Positions 40,864-52,668 of a DNA stretch of 64,000 nucleotides are shown here, in pieces (the first letter of the stretch is position 1; every line of letters starts with the position of its first letter). The notes under the pieces are model-generated. The model was not told the DNA's origin. It did not search any database and saw only the letters and a list, made by a program, of their open reading frames with translations. Origin of the DNA: Acanthaster planci (lineage: Eukaryota > Echinodermata > Asteroidea > Valvatida > Acanthasteridae); the NCBI RefSeq assembly GCF_001949145.1, contig NW_019091364.1, forward strand, positions 443,913-507,912, read 5' to 3'. Both the position numbers and the translations under genes were made by a program.

Positions 40864-40987
40864 ACTAACAGTTTCGGTGAAGGACTGTTCAAAGTCGGGA
40901 ATTTTGTATCCTGTAAGACATGTTTTGAGGAGAGAATTTCCGGAGAAGTGATGGCATACGACCCTGTCAGCAAGTTCCTGGTGCTCA
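40858..40987 (+). CDS. LSM12: LSM12 coding exon 1
   Basis: Encodes residues 1-43 and the first base of codon 44 (N-terminal half of the Lsm fold). The donor is ctca|gtatcc; the split codon A|AA restores Lys, matching human LSM12 at this point. Confidence 0.92.
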
Positions 40988-43900
40988 GTATCCTTTTTTT
41001 GGCGAAGTTAAGAAGATATTTCGTTTCAAACTTACGTTTAGTGTCACTGTCAGTGAGATCCGGGCCCTAGCCTAGGCAGCTGTGTGCTAGCGCCCGAGTC
41101 TGAGAAGGCCCTGAATATGCTCCATTAAATGCATGCATTTTGCGATAGGAATGGAGGCCCACAATTTCTGACGAAGTTTTTTTATCAAAGAATTTTAAAA
41201 AATCTTTGGAGATCTTTGAAAAATTGTTAGGCCAACCTGAACAATTATTGGCTAATTCCTAGGCCCAAGTCAAAGCTGCTCAACAGGAAGGGGTCATGTA
41301 CGACAGCGCGCTCATGTGCACTGGCTGTGGTACCCAACGGCCGTTGCTTGTCTTCCTTCAATTTGGACATAAATAATGAGGAGCCCTGTGATTGGTCAGT
41401 GTCACCCCCAGCACTCTTCGCCTTGATTTTGAGCGGCGGTGTGCGCTGCCGTGCGCTGCGACGAATGATAAACGCCTTAACAAGGCTACCCTTTTGTATG
41501 CATATTTAATTCAGTTTAAACTAGGACAAGATGAAATTACAATTTATAGTAGAAGGAGGTTACCTTTGCACGCTCTCCACTGATATGCGGATGGTATGTT
41601 CATTTAAGATTGTAAAAATCATTCAGTTCATAGTCCTTAACTATATGTCCCAGAAATGCCATCAGTAAATGGCGAGAGGAAGAACACACATGATATACGC
41701 ATCGTCAACCTTAATGCTGCCAAAGACCCACAGGTAGAGAAAGTTGCCTCGGAGCCACCACCAAGGTTGCCGAGACTCAACATCCAAAAGGTTGGTTGAC
41801 ATTGTTAGAGCAGTGTAAGCTCAACATCCAAAAGGTTGGTTGACATTGTTAGAGCAGTGTAAGCTCAACATCCAAAAGGTAGGTTGACATTGTTAGAGCA
41901 GTGTAAGCTCAACATCCAAAAGGTTGGTTGACATTGTTAGAGCAGTGTAAGCGGCTGAGATCAACCATCTGAGGCAGGAGTTGGCAGCTTTGTGTGGCTG
42001 CTGGCAGTGACTGTGAGCCAGTATTTGTATCTTAACCCTAACCCTCCTGGGTACTTTGGCTCGGAACTCCACCAGACACATCAGTCGGCATCATTTGTCA
42101 AAGTGGCTTGCCTGCCTAATGTAACAAGATCCATCAGGTCAACTCTCCCCAAGGCCAAAATAGCCTGGGAGTCTGTGATTGCCAGCCACCACAAGATCCA
42201 ACAGTGGCATTGTTTTGTTCAATGGGACTAGCTCCCAATGTCTCAACATAGTCAGTTTTGTTTGGCTGCTGTTAATTACCAAGTGAATGAAAGTGCATCA
42301 GACTTTTGCACCTGATGCACTGTGCTGTGTTAGGATTAATGTTGGAGGTGCAGTAAGTTCTTGGCTTTATCCCTGTCGAGGGTCTCATCAAGGATGCATT
42401 AGGCCCCAAAAAAGTACCTGGTTCCTGGTCAGGAACTGGCTCCAAAAGTGGTGCAGTGATGCGGCTTTCCCCCCCTTCCTTGCTTTTTTTTTCTGGAAGT
42501 GATGTACGTATAAAGCGCCATGTCCATTGCGACTGCATGCACACGAAATGCCAGACGGTACCAACTCTAAAATAGACTGACCCCTGCACTTTTGCTGTTT
42601 CAAAGCAGTTTCAACTTGTTCATGTACGCAGGATGTAGGACCACCTTGTTTGTCTGGTTCCCAGATGTAAGCATATAATACAGAAAGGACATCATCTGAC
42701 AAAGAGTGCCTGACTAAATGTATGGGGAACTAGAGGGACTCCTTTACTGTACATGTCACTCAACTGTACCCCATCAAACACACGTTAAAATTACACAGCA
42801 GCAGGATTCCAGTCAATCAAGCAAGTTTGGCAGCTTTTGGACATCGTTTAATAAAAAACTATATTTTAATATTTAATATTCATTTTGTCGGCGCGCAGGT
42901 CAACAGCAACGCACGCGCTGACCAGAGACCGGAGACTTTAGGAGGAGGGGGGCTTACATTCCTGTCCATTCCAAGCAAAGGTTACAAACCACCTGTTCAG
43001 TCCCTGTGAATTAGAGCCCATACATGTACATGCATATCCATTATGATCGGTGTTTTAGAAGGAAATATGGCAGTTGGGTCATCCCCGTTAAAGATTAACG
43101 TTAAAAAAGTGGTGGTTTGTGATTTTTGGTGAGCAAAATCTTCTTTTACCAAAGAAGTGGGCAGATGGTTAGATGGGAGACTGTCCCTATCTCTGCTGTT
43201 GACCTTCTTAATCAGTTTGAAATGTTTACTGTTTTAATCAAATGAAAAACTTTGAACTTCGGCCTGAGATTACGCAAAATGATGTCTCAAAGTGAACAGA
43301 CATTCTTGCATAATGTAAATCATCAGCATCAGAAAGTTTGTCTTTTGATTGCCTGTTCCCTTTGTTTCAGCTCAACAAGAGAGCTGAAGAAGCCATCAAT
43401 GCCAAACAGATGCATTTCAGATTACTACAAGACGGTATCACTACTGAAGCACAAAATTTATTCCACACTATCAATAAAACGTGAGTACCAAGCTAGGTCA
43501 CATGTGCAAGATCTGACCATCCTTGTTAGCCATCAGGTAGAATTCACTCACTCAGGTAATCAATCTACATGCTGATTATTTAATTACATTTTCCCATTCA
43601 GTTCATCGAAAGGCCCAAACCCTCTCAAACCAATAATCTTTTTGAAACTCCATATATACAAAACCTTTTCAAAAAGTGGAATGAACAAGAGATGAACCTG
43701 CTTAGTTAAGAAGTACAAGTGGATTGTGGAGATTCCAAAGCATTTTGTTTTTTCAGACATGTCAGATGATAATCTCATTTCTGGCATATGCATCAATATT
43801 TGTTGGTTGCTGTTGGTATATACTTTTGCTTTTAGATTAATATTACTTATAGAGAAAGCAATTCATCACTATGGGGCTGTATGCTTGCCAACCAGTTTTA

Positions 43901-44525
43901 AACTTACATATGATAGTCTCCACTCTTGGTTGACTTTTGTAGACTCCCGTGCAAATGGCAAGGTGCAGTCATCGTTGTAAATGACGACGTGAAGGTCCTG
44001 CCACCTTACGGCACTGAAAACTGCCAAGGAAAAGAGAGCGCTGTCGTTCACATTAAGAAAATTGTAAGTTCTAAGAATATTGGACCGTGTTATCAGTTGT
44101 GTGACTGAAACTTTTCTACATATGTCTGTATCATGGGGTTAATCTGGAAATGCTGAGATGGAAGTACATGTAAATGGAATTGACTTCAAACAAAGAACTG
44201 CAGGTATTGATATGTGGGTTCATTGCATACATGTACCTGTAGGTCTCTTGTGCATGTAAATCAACACACACCATTAACCAACTGCAGTAAACCAAGGAAA
44301 CTAATTACAGTGGTGTTCTAGAGGGTATTTAGCAGAACTAGCATCTATGTGAAAATGCCAAACCTACCATGGGCCAAACAGAAACATAAAGAGAGCAGAG
44401 GGAATAGAAGATAGCAGCTCGCTGTCTTACATGTCAATTTTTTTCAGTTTGCTGAATTCTTCCTTTCATTTCTGTATTTTCAGGTAGAGAAATTTCACAA
44501 AGACCAAGCAGCGAGCAGTACCTGA
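40858..44525 (+). CDS. LSM12: LSM12 orthologue, complete, five coding exons (179 aa)
   Basis: Joining 40858-40987, 41654-41790, 43371-43480, 43943-44063 and 44484-44525 gives 540 nt and 179 residues; human LSM12 has about 195. All introns are GT-AG and every phase agrees. Residues 1-75 form the Lsm domain (VGNFVSCKTC, then GEVMAYD). Residues 90-170 form the anticodon-binding-like domain with the family signature PPY at 146-148 and ENCQGKE at 151-157. In other animals LSM12 partners ataxin-2 in translational control and has been reported as an NAADP-binding adaptor of two-pore channels; those roles are family knowledge, not shown here. The C-terminus is a little shorter than in human. The start is the first ATG after the promoter motifs. 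A candidate AATAAA lies at 44756-44761 and another at 46050-46055. Confidence 0.93.
41654..41790 (+). CDS. LSM12: LSM12 coding exon 2
   Basis: Encodes residues 44-89, the second half of the Lsm domain and the PPPRLPRLNI linker. The acceptor is tgtcccag; the donor is caaaag|gttggt. The last 15 exon bases and the donor are the first of four copies of a 44-bp repeat. Use of any later donor would read an in-frame TGA two codons after the normal exon end, so only the first donor gives full-length protein. Confidence 0.9.
41776..41951 (+). repeat. 44-bp minisatellite (4 units) that duplicates a splice donor
   Basis: Four head-to-tail units at 41776-41819, 41820-41863, 41864-41907 and 41908-41951, identical except for one base in unit 3 (aggtagg for aggttgg). 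Each unit begins with the final 15 bases of LSM12 exon 2, followed by its GT donor and 29 bases of intron. The near-identity points to a recent or homogenised expansion. Confidence 0.97.
43371..43480 (+). CDS. LSM12: LSM12 coding exon 3
   Basis: Encodes residues 90-125 plus two bases of codon 126, the start of the C-terminal domain (GITTEAQNLFHTINK parallels the human GVSLEGQQLFQTIHK region). Acceptor tgtttcag, donor aaaac|gtgagt. Confidence 0.93.
43943..44063 (+). CDS. LSM12: LSM12 coding exon 4
   Basis: Encodes the rest of codon 126 to residue 166, with the core C-terminal-domain signature (CKWQ, LPPYGTENCQGKE, HIKKI). Acceptor acttttgtag, donor aaaatt|gtaagt. Confidence 0.94.
44484..44525 (+). 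CDS. LSM12: LSM12 coding exon 5 (terminal)
   Basis: Encodes VEKFHKDQAASST and the TGA stop at 44523-44525. The acceptor is gtattttcag. VEKFHKD aligns with VEKHFRD of human LSM12. Confidence 0.9.
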   Translation, partial: VEKFHKDQAASST

Positions 44526-46143
44526 TACTGCAATCTTCCTTACTCCATTCTGAGTAATTCTCCACTCCTTGTAAGAAGAAACACCCCCCTTCCACCCTCA
44601 CCCCTTCAAACAAACATCTTTCCCGTCTGCAAGAACAAATTTACTGCACTAGCATGGATTTTGTTTTTCCTAGGTAGAATTGATAACAACATGCAACCAA
44701 ACTTGAAAGTTTTACTGCTCCCATTCATAACAACGGCAGAGATTTCACCTTTTGAAATAAATCTACACTGTATACCTGCAGAGACTTTTTCCAAACTGTG
44801 TCCCAGGTTCTGAGCTTCCAACCCTCTGTTAAACACAACTGCTACCGTTGTTTTACAAGCTGGTGTTTAGTGAACAGTTCAGCTTAACCCTAAAAGAGCC
44901 AGGGATGGAGGTGGCCGAGGAGAACCCACCCACCCCTCAACATTGTCCCGTATTATTGCATTGTATTTTTTTTCACATGTCCTGTCTCCAGGAGTTTTTT
45001 CAGCTATGCATATGTTGCGGTCATGTTGACACCTGTTTTGTAGAAATGGATAAGCTGTTCTCACGCAGCATCCATTTTCCACGACAGGTCAGCCAAAAGT
45101 GCATACCTTTCCATTGACATGCTTGATGAACACAGGCTGACTCACGTGTGGCCTTCAAATAACCATTATCAACAAAACCATAAGCCTGATTGAGTTGAAA
45201 TTTCACATTTGTACAGATGAGGGTCTTTACTTGTGTGTCAAGATTGAAAAGATCGAGCTTGGGCACCCAAGCTCTTGGGAAATCAGTCATTGGCATCCAT
45301 CCCTCCCAAGCTGTGGGCTGGTTCCAAAACAAACCGGGCTCTTTTAGGATTAAGGAGTTACTGACTGGTACCCTGCTATTATTTGATAGCTGGGACTCGT
45401 TTTGCATTTCAGAATTTCAGCTTCTTACCACACCTCGCCAGACTATTCTTTAATACAAATTGCATGTTGACAGTTTGTTCATAGATTTTTACATAACACT
45501 ATGTTTTTCGTCTGCTTGTCTTGTCAGTGGTTATATTTCTCAATGAACACTTTCCAGAAGAGTATGGTAACTTGACATTCGATGACTTTGTGTTAAACCA
45601 AACTTGGGAACTTTACAACAAGCTTTTAATATCTGTCAATTCATTCCACGTTGTTAAAACCGGACGGTCCAGTACGTATAAGGCTCTAACTATGTATGTG
45701 ATTTCTTTTTAAGGTCAACACATTGTCATGTACCCAGACAGGATGTAAAATCCTTCAAGTTTCATCTCATTGCTGTATTACAAGGATTTTTTTAATCCCT
45801 GCTTGTGACAAGTTTGATTTTTGCACATCTTGCCAACGAACGCTGGTGGACCAAAGTTACAAAACTCTTGTGATTTGAATGTGGGGTGCTTGCACAATAA
45901 TGCCTTGACAAAGTTACTTGACAACACATGGGTCAGGGAACAAGACCAGCCGAGTTTTGAAGTAACGTGCGATCACATTTAGGGGAAGTCAAAGAGCTAG
46001 GAATACACGGGAACGTCGTTCATAATTAAACTTTTGCGAGTTAAATTTGAATAAAATATGGTACACTTAATTCTTTAAATTCACGTGAACCTAAACATTT
46101 GAATTCTCGATATTAAAAAAACTGTTGCAGTACCTCGTGATTT
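44526..46143 (+). other. LSM12 3' UTR and downstream, no further gene recognised
   Basis: Candidate polyadenylation signals AATAAA are at 44756-44761 (231 bases after the stop) and 46050-46055. Open frames within (for example 45217-45453 and 45521-45712) do not resemble LSM12 or any family known to me. Confidence 0.4.
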
Positions 46144-46231
46144 GGGGCAAGCTTTTGCTTTGAGCCCTAAGAAGGGCACAAAGGAACCAGTACATTCCAG
46201 AGATTATGGTCGCTATGCAAAAGCTTGCCCC
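46144..46231. repeat. Perfect 15-bp inverted repeat (hairpin or small MITE)
   Basis: ggggcaagcttttgc at 46144-46158 is the exact complement of gcaaaagcttgcccc at 46217-46231, with 58 bp between them. The size and perfect termini would suit a miniature element or a hairpin. No coding capacity. Confidence 0.6.
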
Positions 46232-49163
46232 GAACACGGGCGCATATAAAAAAAAAACCCGGACTTGCAACGCCCTTGTATGAAAGCCAACAAGCGGCCA
46301 TTTTCCCGAGCCGAATACAAATGCTCGGGTTGGCTCGCTTTTATAGACGCCACGGAGGACAAAGGCGGGAATTGCCGGGGCATTGTGAGTCCAGAGTTTT
46401 TATGTACGTCCATAGCCCCGAATCACGTGGTATAGCAACAGCGTCTTTAGTTTGGTAATTCATTTTACGTTTATGTGCAATCACATAATGCAGTGTACCA
46501 GATTTTATTCAAATTTACTTTGCAAAAGGCTGATGGGCTTCATTTTCCTGCACTAACGAGAATCGGGAGTAACATACTCGAACACAGACTGGGTGGGGCT
46601 TCAGGTATAGGAAAGCCGGAAGTTTTCTTAAGTTAACTAATTATTCGCAGAGCGTGCAACCTATTATCACATTTCACAGAGTACATGTAGAATGGGCAGG
46701 TCCTTGTAGTGATGCGTCTTGGAACCTTGGAACTGACTTTAAACGATATAGATGTAACTCGCTACAGAGAACATATGCAGGGTTTGAATTTTTATTAATA
46801 AAACCGGAAGACATGCCCTTATTGTTCATCGTTGGGGGAAAAGAGGGTTGGCTTATTGTGAAAAATTGATATTTTTCTGCAGGGGTTCATTCAGTATAGT
46901 ATTAATAGATATGGATTCACCTCTTAAAGAGAAAAGTTTTCACTGTGCGTTTAATGCATAAATAAAATAAAGAAAAGCGTCAATGAAACTTGTTTCCTGT
47001 CTTGAAGATTGATTGGACTGTACAATATTTATGGTAATGTTATGCAGCACGTGTTCAGGGCCGCTTCTGGAGGCATATCCATTATTGTGTTAATCGTTTT
47101 TACGGTACCATAAAACTTAACGATTCGAAAAGGATTCAGAGAAAAATATAAAGTGGTTAGAGAACAACTATTCGATTGAGCTGGTGGAAATATCGTAACA
47201 CATGAGCAAACTACAAGCCTAAGTTAGGGGTTGGGGGTACAGACACATTCGATTTCTTCAATGCACCGACGTTATGCACCGACTTAAGGCGCCTTTTCAT
47301 ATACAATGTACGTGTATGCGTTTCTTAAGTGCGTACATGATGCGTCCATGCGTTTCACTTCCACGGACACGACAATCGACTCCATTAACAAAACGCTTGT
47401 GCGTTGCTTTCGGCCGACAAAATCGCCCTGGGAGCGATTTTGACGGATGCGCAACGCTTGTTGCAAGTGTTGACGCGCATATTATGAAACCCGAGCGGCT
47501 TTAGGTTGAAAATGATATAACTACACGTATGTAGTAGGGCATGGTTACATAAGATCAATTTTGACACAAGGCGTTCTGTTTCAATTTACAATGGGAGGTT
47601 ATCAGTGATTATTAAACGTCTCGAAATCATCACGTGCCCTGACGTATGAGAAGAAATCCCCTTTTAACCAATGGACAAATCCTCCAATTTGCATAGCTTT
47701 TCGCTATTGTCACTAAGGAAAGCACTGCATAATAAATTGCGCAGCACGCATATGTGAATAAAGATGCGAGAACGTATTCGTCAGGTCATTAGTCAAAATT
47801 CGGCCATTAACTACAGCTGCATCACTGGATTTCGACTAAATACCAAAGAGAAAAAAAATCGAGACGAATACGTAAAAACTTGTACTAAAATCCAAATTTA
47901 TCGGACGGAGTGACCTAGCAATAAAATGACTTGTGACTAGCAGTAAGAGACACACCATCTTATTTATAAGAAAAGGGTAACCACTCTAACAAAGAAATTA
48001 ATTGGAAACATTTATTTCACATGTCGATCACTCATTTTATTTGGTGGTGGTCGTTTGGTTTGGTGAAGGTGGTCGTTTTAACCGATATTGCTTAAAATTT
48101 GATACCTAATGATGTTGTTACGTCACAATCTTTAGCAATCAGGGTTGATGTTTGTTTAGAGTTGCAAATTTTATGCATTAACGCCAAGGAGAATTATTGT
48201 CTATGAGACAAAAAAAGGAGAAGATGGACCACTACAAACCCGATATGAGCGATGCCCAATTACCTGAGGAGAATTATGTCTTTTTTTATTGTTAGGAAAA
48301 GAAAACTGCATTTGCATAAAAATTGCGAAGTGTTGGGAAATACATATCAACTGAAATGTTTTAAAGACGTGTTAGTTACAATTCGAATATACGATGACAC
48401 GTGTGATGTTATTACAAGCATATTATATCTACAATAATTTCAAAGTGAATTATTTAAAGTTCATCAATGTTTAATTTATATAAATAAGATTCAATTTGTT
48501 GACTCCTAACCCCAAGAACATCACAAGCTGAATTACAATGACTCCATATTTAAGTCTGTGACTCGAAAACCTATTAAATATTGACAGGTACAGTAGTTCG
48601 TGAAGAGAGAGACAGTAAGATTGGTCTCAGGACTCGAACCACTCTGAAGTGGTCTGGAATTATTCTGACCTCTGTGTTTCGATCGACCGAATGGGTACAA
48701 GTTGACATACAGTCAGTCTTCGGCGAAAGTTTATCTTGCAAACGTCATCCATTAGGTAATTCTTCTTCACCACCACCATTTTTCTTGATCAAACATTAAT
48801 GAAGATTAAATCGGTAAGGATTAATATTCAAATCTGTTAAAATACGTCTTCGTTTATTCCAATTATTCCATTGTAAATTTGTAAGCAAAGTTAAGCATTT
48901 TGGAGGAAGTTTAGACTGCTATACATGGGCATAACTAACTTTTCCCCTTCAGTGATACATTAGCCGACAGAATGCCGTGAATGAGAAAACATGTCTTAAA
49001 ACGTCAAATTTAGCAGGAAGAATAATGATGCGTAAATTGATAGTCACTTAGAAAACATAATTTTTTAGACCAGTCTCATAGGTTGTTTGGAAGGTGTCGA
49101 GTGATATGGAATGGAATGGAATTCTTTCCCACCGTTTTACCCATGATTTTTTTCAGTAATTAT
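46232..49163. other. Intergenic DNA between LSM12 and the GPCR
   Basis: No gene recognised. Holds a 9-bp perfect hairpin (caaaatcgc/gcgattttg, 7-bp loop) at 47418-47442, flanked by gtgcgttgc and gcgcaacgc in inverted order. A minus-strand polyadenylation signal candidate (tttatt at 48853-48858) could serve the GPCR. Confidence 0.45.
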
Positions 49164-50051
49164 TCACAGGTCTCCATCTAAGGTTGAGTGTTCAGCCTCA
49201 AGAATAGGGCTAGGCTCCTGTGTCAAACATCCACAGAACAGTTTACGGAAGCCTTCTCTGAATCCCGCCAGTCGCAACCAGTAGATGCAAGGGTTGATCA
49301 GCGGTGCCAGACAGTAGACAGTACCGGACATCCAGTAGGCCGCCTCAAGGTTCTTCAGATCCCCGTGAAGAAATTGTACCAGTTGGATCACGCTGAACGG
49401 CATCCAGCAGACGAAAGACGTGACAAGAATGAGTGAGAATGTAACCAGTAAGAGTTGAATCTGGCTCATTCGAAGGCGGGCTTGTTCCTCGCTCGGTTGC
49501 AACGGCGAAGTCGATTCGAATGCGGCGTGTACAGGTCGAATTTTACGGAACACAATGACATAGAGGACAGCAGTTATCAACCAAAACAGGAAGACCACTG
49601 CCGGCTTGACCACTCCTTCGATGACTGCGTACACGTCAGCGTTGGCCAGGAAAGCTGGCAGGATCTCCACTGCAAAGGACACCACCCAAATGAAAACGCA
49701 AACAACCAGCAAGCGACTTTTGCTGACCAGCGCATGATAGCTTGCCTGTCGTGTCCACAAGGATACCGCCAGGTAGCGGTTGATTGCCTCAGCCAGGATG
49801 GTCCAAACACCCACAAAGTAACCCGAGAAGAAGATGACGAAGACAACTTCAGATTCTGCCCAGGTGTAGGCAATCGCCATGACGGCATAGAACAAGTCGG
49901 CAAGTGTCAGGTTGATGAGGAACCCATAGTGCTTCATTCTCAGGCTTCTGGTGCGAACAAACACAGCTAACACCAAGAGATTCAACATGGCCGCCAATGC
50001 AGCGCAAATTGTCAAGGCATACTTCACTCCGGTGATGAACTCTTCGCTCAT
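49164..50051 (-). CDS. Rhodopsin-like (class A) orphan GPCR, single exon, 295 aa
   Basis: An intact intronless seven-helix receptor. Helix 1 spans about residues 10-33 with Asn24; helix 2 has LADLF with Asp52; helix 3 ends in NRY (91-93) in place of D/ERY; Trp122 is in helix 4; Pro150 is in helix 5; helix 6 has CWMP (215-218); helix 7 has NPCIY (253-257). A short helix 8 ends in the cysteines of LFCGC, probable palmitoylation sites. An in-frame TAA lies 18 bases upstream of the ATG, so the start is firm and the N-terminus is only about 9 residues. There is no Cys at the helix-3 start and none in the second extracellular loop, so the usual class A disulphide cannot form. The ligand is unknown; G-protein signalling at the plasma membrane is inferred from the family. 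Confidence 0.9.
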   Translation of the reverse strand: MSEEFITGVKYALTICAALAAMLNLLVLAVFVRTRSLRMKHYGFLINLTLADLFYAVMAIAYTWAESEVVFVIFFSGYFVGVWTILAEAINRYLAVSLWTRQASYHALVSKSRLLVVCVFIWVVSFAVEILPAFLANADVYAVIEGVVKPAVVFLFWLITAVLYVIVFRKIRPVHAAFESTSPLQPSEEQARLRMSQIQLLLVTFSLILVTSFVCWMPFSVIQLVQFLHGDLKNLEAAYWMSGTVYCLAPLINPCIYWLRLAGFREGFRKLFCGCLTQEPSPILEAEHSTLDGDL

Positions 50052-52326
50052 GGTGAAAAAGTTGGTGACTTAAATATCAGTGACCGATCGTACAGCGGTG
50101 GAGTTTGTCGCTACGCAGTGATCGACTCCGAATTCACAGTGGCTGGCTTTGTAGTGATATTTGCTAGATGGCGAGCTCACTCTTGTTGAAAGCTGTGGCC
50201 AATGTCACAGTTTACGAAGGCTTGTTCTTGAAAGGGTCTTTTGTTGTCTTGTACAAGGTTTACACACGATTGTTATCTCTCTGTCGTAAACGAGCAGCAG
50301 TCAACAAATACGTCTGGATTACAGTTGCAAATCCCCAAATATGCTTCAAATGAACAGACAGACGATACCAAACTAGTTACGTGGAAGCCTTGAACAGCTT
50401 CTGAGCGCATCAGCGACGTGTAGCTTTGTTAATGCTACTAGGCTCGTTGGACTTATTTATATAGTTGCAATACAGCCCTAGGATTAATAGCACAATAGTA
50501 TGCTGGTTTAGGTTATTGTTGTTTGTCACTCGTATGTATGATCATGCAAAGTATTTTGCAGTTCAACGCGCCCCTTATTGTGCATGTAGTAGACTTGGTG
50601 CCGAGTCGGTAATTGATTTGGTCTTGTTCTTAACGAGTCCACACGGTGTAAATGCATTTAACTTGGCGTGGGGACGTTGTTTGCCTCTTCCCCTAACTTG
50701 CGGGTGAATTGCCATCGGAACTCGTCCAGTAATATCACTTATCTTGTAATGAAGTCGGCTCTAACGGATTTCGACTGACGTTCGATGGAAAAATACGACT
50801 ATCTAACGACCTATCATCAAGTCTATTACGTGTCTGCCCAACAGATCTCGTATTTTCAGTCAACAGGTCCAGCGGGTCCAACGAGTCCAAATTCACGCTA
50901 CACCCAGGCCGCTTGCAGTACAGGTGCATTTATATGTACAACAGATAGCTGCATTGTTGACGATTCCAGTGGAACCTATTGAGTTCAGGAGGATGAAAGG
51001 ATTGTGTGAACCATGTGTGTTTGACACTCCTTATGCCCGTGTTTGACACTCCTTATGCCCTCTTCTAAAAAGCTGTGTAAAATCGTAATACAAGAAAAAT
51101 TCCGTTTAAAATTACATTCTTCATATTTACCAATACACCGTATGTCTTTGCAATTTAAAAGAGATTGATTTGATATCTTGGAAATTAAAAAAAGAGGATG
51201 AAAACAATATTATAGTCATTTCATAAACACAAACTTGAGGATTTGGAAAAAACATCTCATCATTACGAACTTGAAGAAAATATGTTTCATTGAAACGAAT
51301 TTGGAGACGCTCACAGGCCTGCCATGTAAGACAGTATAAATCAGGTCCACAGGAGGACCCACCCACAGCTTTTCTCTTACGTTGTTTTATGTTTTCTTTC
51401 ATTTTGTTTGGTTTTTTTTTATTTTAAGGGATGTCTTTTTTTCTTGTTTCTCCTTCTGCTTTCAACTGGCTCGGCTCGGTTGGTTTGTTTTCTTAATTTT
51501 GATCTGCTTCCTGTCACTACGACTACAGTTAGGCATGTGTGATATGAAACAATACTGTAGTGTATAATAGTTTCAAATCAGCTCATATAATGACTGGTTT
51601 ATTATCTCTGACTCATTGCAATGGCTTACAACGATTTAAAAGCTAATTCTCTTGGATTAACCGAATGAATTGAAATGGTAATTAGGGTTATTTGAATTTC
51701 CTTACATTTCGGCATTAACGCTTCACATTATTGTCTTTTGAGAAACCTAGAGACATATTCTATACCGTACCACAACGTGTTCTTCACTGACACACTGGTA
51801 ACACTTCGCTTTGTGTATGCATGTACATGTATACAGTCGTGTATACCAAACACTGAATCCAACGTCGACATACTTACACACAGATGTATCAGTGGGCCTA
51901 AGCGCCACCATCAGGGGGTACATATCCAGTATTGTACAGACAGCCAACCCGCCGTCTGTCGTACAGGGATATAGACACCTGTATTCAGCTCTGGTGTTGC
52001 AACAAAATATTTCGAATGCAGTATTCAAGAGGCGGGGCCAGTGGATAATGAGGCACTGCGACACGCTACTTCAAACATGTTCTGCTCTGGTGGGTAAATT
52101 ACGCCATTTGACGTCTAGCCATAAGGTAGCTTAGCTCGTCTGGTGTGCGCTCGATACTAGTAATCTTTGTCGTTGCAGTTAAGCAAATTAATCTCGAATA
52201 GGCCTAGTTGATTTCTCAAAACAGTTTTGATAAGATGTATTTTGTTAATGAATGTGTATGGGAACATTGATTTGATATCGAGTCAGACACGCGAGATAAC
52301 TCTGTTTCTTCGAAAACTCAACCGCC
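50052..52326. other. Intergenic region between the divergent GPCR and channel genes
   Basis: About 2.3 kb that must hold the 5' ends and promoters of both neighbours. It contains a perfect 22-bp tandem duplication (gtgtttgacactccttatgc plus cc) at 51017-51060. Overlapping open frames on both strands at 51738-52134 have no recognised motif. No TATA box was identified with confidence. Confidence 0.45.
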
Positions 52327-52668
52327 ATGCCAAAGTTTAAAGTCAAACCAGCTGCCCAGGGTGACACTCTGCCTTTCTCTGCTAACCTCGGATCGTCAGC
52401 TGACAATCTATCACAATTCCAAGTGGCTGATCCTGATGGCGAGAAGCAATCGGAGAAAAAGAGGCGATTGCGGACCAGTCCTTGTGAGATCATCAGCGAC
52501 TTCGCGCTGAACGTGTCGTCTGCCCATGGCCTGCCAAACATCTTTCGCGCCAAAACAAAACTTGGACGGCTTGTCTGGTCCCTGATTTTCACGGGCGGGA
52601 TTGTGCTGTCCATCTGGCAGGGTGCCCTGATTTTTGAAACCTACCTCAGGTTTCAAGTGACAACTGAG
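52327..52668 (+). CDS. Channel exon 1: cytosolic N-terminus and TM1
   Basis: Encodes residues 1-114. A hydrophilic stretch with a basic KKRRLR patch (44-49) precedes [16 protein letters not shown], the DEG/ENaC HG gating motif region, and then TM1 ([20 protein letters not shown]). The exon ends with VTTE, matching the post-TM1 sequence of ASICs. Donor actgag|gtaggg, phase 0. Confidence 0.93.

Noticed and set aside
45521-45712. Possible extra LSM12 exon after a cttgtcag acceptor
   Set aside because: LSM12 already ends with a conserved C-terminus and stop at 44525; the frame has no similarity to the family.
49455-49970. 171-codon plus-strand open frame
   Set aside because: It is the antisense shadow of the GPCR, which shows full family motifs on the minus strand.
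51738-52134. Overlapping frames of about 105 codons on both strands
   Set aside because: No domain, no splice continuity to the channel exon 1, and opposing frames of equal length suggest chance.
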